Positions 4,548 to 7,639 of a DNA stretch of 7,639 bases are shown here, in pieces. The notes beneath the pieces are model-generated. The model was not told the origin of the DNA. It did not search any database and saw nothing but the letters and a program-made list of their open reading frames with translations. The DNA comes from CAZKTF01 sp964555565 (lineage in GTDB: Bacteria; Planctomycetota; JAJSAM01; JAKLKS01), in the NCBI GenBank assembly GCA_964555565.1, contig CAZKTF010000174.1:1-7639 (forward strand). Direction: 5' to 3'. Made by a program: the position numbers and the translations under genes. How positions within the stretch are numbered: position 1 is the stretch's first letter; every line of letters begins with the position of its first letter.

Positions 4548-7500
4548 CGAACTCGTCGAGGAGATCCTCGCCGACTGGCGGGAGCGCCGCGACCGCGGGG
4601 ACCACCAGGATCCCGAGGACGTCATCCGTGCCCATCCGGACCTCGAGGAGGGTCTCCGCGCGCGGTTCCGGGCGCTCGACGTCCTCGAGCTGACCCTGGC
4701 CTACGGGCCGGACGCGGCGAGGACGCTGCCGCGCCGGATCGGCGAGTACCGGATCCTGCGGGAGCTCGGTCGCGGGGGCATGGGGGACGTCTACGAGGCG
4801 GAACAGGTCTCCATGCAGCGGCGCGTGGCCCTGAAGGTCCTCCACCCCCGGATCACGAACTCGAGCCATGCGGTCAAGCGCTTCCAGCGCGAGGCCCGCG
4901 CCGCGGGGCGCCTCCACCACACGAACATCGTCCCGGTCTTCGGGATGGGGTGCGAGGCCGGCTCGTGGTTCTACGCCATGGAGCTGGTCGAGGGGGCGAC
5001 GCTGGAGCGCATCCTCGAGCGGATGCGGCGCCTGAAGGGCGAGGCGTGGGCGGAGCGGGTGAGGCTCCTCTCGACGACGGAGGGCGGCGGGGCCGCCTCC
5101 TCCCCGTCCGCCCCGGAGGGCGGGGCCTCCGTGGCAACGTCGGGACGCCGGGAGTACTACGGGCGGATCGCCGAGATGTTCGCCGGCGTCGCCGAGGCCC
5201 TCCAGCTCGCGCACGAGCAGGGGGTCATCCACCGCGACATCAAGCCCTCCAACCTGATCCTCGACCCCGCGGGGTGGCTCAAGATCACCGACTTCGGCCT
5301 CGCCCGCGTCGAGGGGGAGACGGCCGCCCTCACCGTCTCGGGATCCCGGATCGGCACGCCGCTCTACATGAGCCCCGAGCAGGCGATGGCGCGGACGGTG
5401 CCCGTGGACCACCGCACCGACATCTACTCCCTCGGCGCGACGCTCTACGAAACGCTGACGCTCCGGCCGCCCTACGAGGGGGCGGACCTCCCGGACCTCT
5501 GCCGGCAGATCCTGACCACGGACCCCACACCGCCGAGCCGGCTGGACCGGCACATCCCGAGGGACCTAGAGACCATCGCGCTCAAGGCGATGGAGAAGGA
5601 GCGGGAGCGTCGCTACGGAAGCGCGGTGGAGATGGCCCGCGACCTCCGGGCCTTCGCCCGTGGGGACGCGATCAGCGCCAGGCCCGTCGGCCCCGCGGGT
5701 CGGCTGTGGCGGAAGGTGCGGCGACACCGGGCCCTGTCGATCCTCGTCGCGGCGGTGGTCCTCCTGGCCTCCGTCGCGACGCTCCTGGGGATCCAGGCGA
5801 CCCGGGAGGCGAAGAGTCGTAGAGGGAGGGAATACGCCGGCCTGTGCGCGCGGGCGGAGCAGTCCCTCGTTGCGGGTGACCTCTCGGGCGAGGATTGCAG
5901 TTTCGGCGCGGAATCGACGCGGTCGGCGCGAAGGCTGCTCGACGAGGCGATCGCGCTCCTCCCGGAGCTTCCCTGGGGGTACCTCGACCGCGCCCTTGCA
6001 CCGGGGGCCACCACCGGGGAACGCCTGGAAGACATCGAGCGGGCCTCGAAGCGAGGGCTCGGAGGGCGTGCGGCGCATCTGGCGAGGGCGCTCGTCCTCC
6101 GGGGTTCGGGTTCCGACCGCATGAGGGACGCGAAGGAGGAGGAAGGGATCGCCCTGTCCCTCCCCGAGAGCGGGCTGCCCGAGGAGGCCTACCTGGAGGG
6201 CCAGCTCCTCGTCCGCATGGGACGGAGGAGAGAGGGCATCGTACGGTTGACGAAGGCGGTGCAGGGCTCGGCCCCGGGGGGACTCGCCAGGACCCTTGCC
6301 CGGTATGCGCGTGCATTCGCCGAGGAGCAGGAAGGGGACTTCGCCGGGGCCATCGACGACCTGGCGTCCCTCCGGGGGGCCGGAGGGGAGCTGGGAGTGG
6401 GCCCGCGCGTCCGGAAGGCCTCTCTCTGGAGAAGGCTGGGCCATCCCGACAAAGCCGAAGCGGAGTTCACCGAGATCCTGGACGAGGCCCGGAAGCAGCA
6501 GTCCCCGGACGCCTGGGACGCACTGTGCGGGGCGGTGGCGACGGCCCAGGAACTCGCGTGGCTCGAGCGGGCGTCGGAGGAGGGCCAGCGATCGTTCCCC
6601 GACTCCCCTCGGCTCGACTTCTTCCGATCCAACTCCCTCGCGTCCTCGAAGCACTTCGACGAGAGCCTTCCCCCTATCCGGAGGGCGGTCGATAGGGAAC
6701 CCGGGAACGCGCACTTCTGGACCCACCTCGGGGCGAGGTGCGAGGACCTGGGCAAGCACAAGGAGGCGCTCGAAGCACTCGACGAGGCCCTCTCCATTGA
6801 CGAGAGATTCGTCGAGGCCCTGGACCTGCGCGCGCGAATCTTCGAGGGGATGGGGAAGAGGTCCGAAGCAGTTGCCGCCTATCGCCTCGCCGTTTCACGG
6901 GTCGGGGACAGCGCGGAACTGTGGTCGAACATGGGATACCTCCTGTGCGACGACCCCGGCCACCTCGAGGAGGCCGAGAACGCCCTTGAGAGGGCCCTGG
7001 CCCTCCGCCCGGACCTCGCCCGCACGTACATCGTCCTGGGGAAGTTGCGGGACAGGCGGGGCGATGTCGAGGGTGCGGTGGCCGCCGCGAGAAAGGCGGT
7101 CGAGCTGCAACCTACGGAGGCGGATTTCCACAGGGCGCTTGGATGCGCCCTCTGGAAGGCAAACCATCTCCAGGAGGCGATCCCGGAGTACCGCCGGGCG
7201 ATCTTCCTCGACGCGGGATTCGCAGATGCCCGCAACGAGCTTGGGGTCGTGCTCCGGGACGCGGGCGACCGCACGGGGGCCCTGGAAGTGCTCCGGGAGG
7301 CCGTCCGCCTGCACCCGAAGCATGCGGACCTCCGCAACAGCCTCGGGGAGCTCTACTACCAATCGGGCGACAACGATCGCGCGATCGAGCAGATCCGGGA
7401 GGCGATCATTCAGCGCCCCGGCGACGCGTCCTTCCATTTCAACCTCGGGATCGCCCTGACGAGCAAGGGGGACCATGAAGGAACTATCCAAGCATACCGC

Positions 7501-7638
7501 GAGTGCGTTCGTCTCGACCCGAATCATGCGGATGCCCAATCCAATCTCGGAGTGGAGCTCATGTCTCGCGGCGACAACGAGGCCGCGCCCTCCGTGCCAA
7601 CATGCGTGAGACAATCGACTACCCGGAGTTTTGTGTAG
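4534..7638 (+). CDS. Membrane-anchored Ser/Thr protein kinase with C-terminal TPR repeats (3' end probably frameshifted)
   Basis: Residues 1-60 (PEDSELVEEILADWRERRDRG and following) are the short helical segment that often precedes planctomycete kinases and support the GTG start, which overlaps the sigma gene by 14 bp with no clear Shine-Dalgarno, implying translational coupling. The kinase domain spans about 70-375 with all key residues: glycine loop GRGGMG (79-84), Lys101, Glu120, HRDIKPSN (233-240, catalytic Asp235), DFG (253-255) and SPE (280-282), with Thr267, Ser269, Ser271 and Thr275 in the activation loop. It is therefore predicted active. Residues 181-204 are a low-complexity Gly/Ser/Ala insert. 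One transmembrane helix lies at 400-420, so the rest probably faces the periplasm. Residues 430-720 are a divergent helical region; eight TPR units follow from about 726, in exact 34-residue steps from 829. A ninth unit is broken after residue 1018, and the stop lies one base before the window end. Likely partner or substrate: the sigma factor. Confidence 0.9.
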   Translation: MPEDSELVEEILADWRERRDRGDHQDPEDVIRAHPDLEEGLRARFRALDVLELTLAYGPDAARTLPRRIGEYRILRELGRGGMGDVYEAEQVSMQRRVALKVLHPRITNSSHAVKRFQREARAAGRLHHTNIVPVFGMGCEAGSWFYAMELVEGATLERILERMRRLKGEAWAERVRLLSTTEGGGAASSPSAPEGGASVATSGRREYYGRIAEMFAGVAEALQLAHEQGVIHRDIKPSNLILDPAGWLKITDFGLARVEGETAALTVSGSRIGTPLYMSPEQAMARTVPVDHRTDIYSLGATLYETLTLRPPYEGADLPDLCRQILTTDPTPPSRLDRHIPRDLETIALKAMEKERERRYGSAVEMARDLRAFARGDAISARPVGPAGRLWRKVRRHRALSILVAAVVLLASVATLLGIQATREAKSRRGREYAGLCARAEQSLVAGDLSGEDCSFGAESTRSARRLLDEAIALLPELPWGYLDRALAPGATTGERLEDIERASKRGLGGRAAHLARALVLRGSGSDRMRDAKEEEGIALSLPESGLPEEAYLEGQLLVRMGRRREGIVRLTKAVQGSAPGGLARTLARYARAFAEEQEGDFAGAIDDLASLRGAGGELGVGPRVRKASLWRRLGHPDKAEAEFTEILDEARKQQSPDAWDALCGAVATAQELAWLERASEEGQRSFPDSPRLDFFRSNSLASSKHFDESLPPIRRAVDREPGNAHFWTHLGARCEDLGKHKEALEALDEALSIDERFVEALDLRARIFEGMGKRSEAVAAYRLAVSRVGDSAELWSNMGYLLCDDPGHLEEAENALERALALRPDLARTYIVLGKLRDRRGDVEGAVAAARKAVELQPTEADFHRALGCALWKANHLQEAIPEYRRAIFLDAGFADARNELGVVLRDAGDRTGALEVLREAVRLHPKHADLRNSLGELYYQSGDNDRAIEQIREAIIQRPGDASFHFNLGIALTSKGDHEGTIQAYRECVRLDPNHADAQSNLGVELMSRGDNEAAPSVPTCVRQSTTRSFV

Positions 7639-7639
7639 A

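Noticed and set aside
4393..5553. Long minus-strand reading frame of 386 codons opposite the sigma and kinase genes
   Set aside because: It is antisense to well-supported catalytic motifs, has no recognisable domain and no ribosome-binding site worth noting.
5566..6759. Long minus-strand reading frame of 397 codons opposite the kinase tail
   Set aside because: Composition is Arg/Pro/Gly-rich and domain-free; it mirrors the codon bias of the kinase gene on the other strand.
1..7639. CRISPR arrays, insertion sequences, toxin-antitoxin pairs or phage genes
   Set aside because: No spaced direct repeats, transposase motifs or integrase motifs were seen; the periodic repeats at 6700-7600 are TPR coding units.

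Overview
The window looks like a piece of a high-GC genome from a planctomycete or close relative, probably a short metagenomic contig: a gene is cut off at the left edge, and the last gene breaks down just before the right edge. The lineage guess rests on two things. One is an ECF sigma factor of the planctomycete type, coupled directly to a membrane-anchored Ser/Thr kinase with a TPR tail. The other is the neighbouring secreted beta-propeller and LamG/FN3 proteins. No 16S rRNA or other lineage marker is present, so the placement is inference.

Layout from left to right: (1) 1-360, minus strand: a ribosome-associated HPF/RaiA-like protein, cut by the edge. (2) 566-654, plus strand: a complete tRNA-Leu with anticodon GAG and encoded CCA, followed by a chain of inverted repeats. 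(3) 655-856: a convergent intergenic region with several stem-loops and no visible gene. (4) 857-3682, minus strand: a two-gene operon. The promoter-proximal gene (3682 to 2654) encodes an exported PD40/TolB-like beta-propeller; 30 bp later comes an exported LamG plus two-FN3 protein (2623 to 857). (5) 3683-3926: a 244-bp divergent intergenic region. It holds a two-tier stem-loop next to the propeller gene's ribosome-binding site, a perfect 12-bp palindrome and one AT-rich patch. (6) 3927-7638, plus strand: the ECF sigma factor overlaps by 14 bp the GTG start of a large kinase with an N-terminal planctomycete segment, a complete catalytic domain, one transmembrane helix and about eight TPR units.

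How the genes may work together (inference): the sigma factor and kinase form a coupled signalling module. The cytoplasmic kinase domain would be linked through one membrane helix to a TPR sensor or scaffold domain on the far side of the membrane. No anti-sigma factor is present, which suggests sigma activity is set by the kinase. The divergent operon for secreted propeller and adhesion-like proteins is a natural candidate target because it shares the control region. The most useful points to check are this sigma-kinase-exoprotein arrangement, the serine-rich region 2.2 of the sigma factor, the leader stem-loop at 3703-3741, and a probable 2-nt frameshift at the end of the kinase gene.
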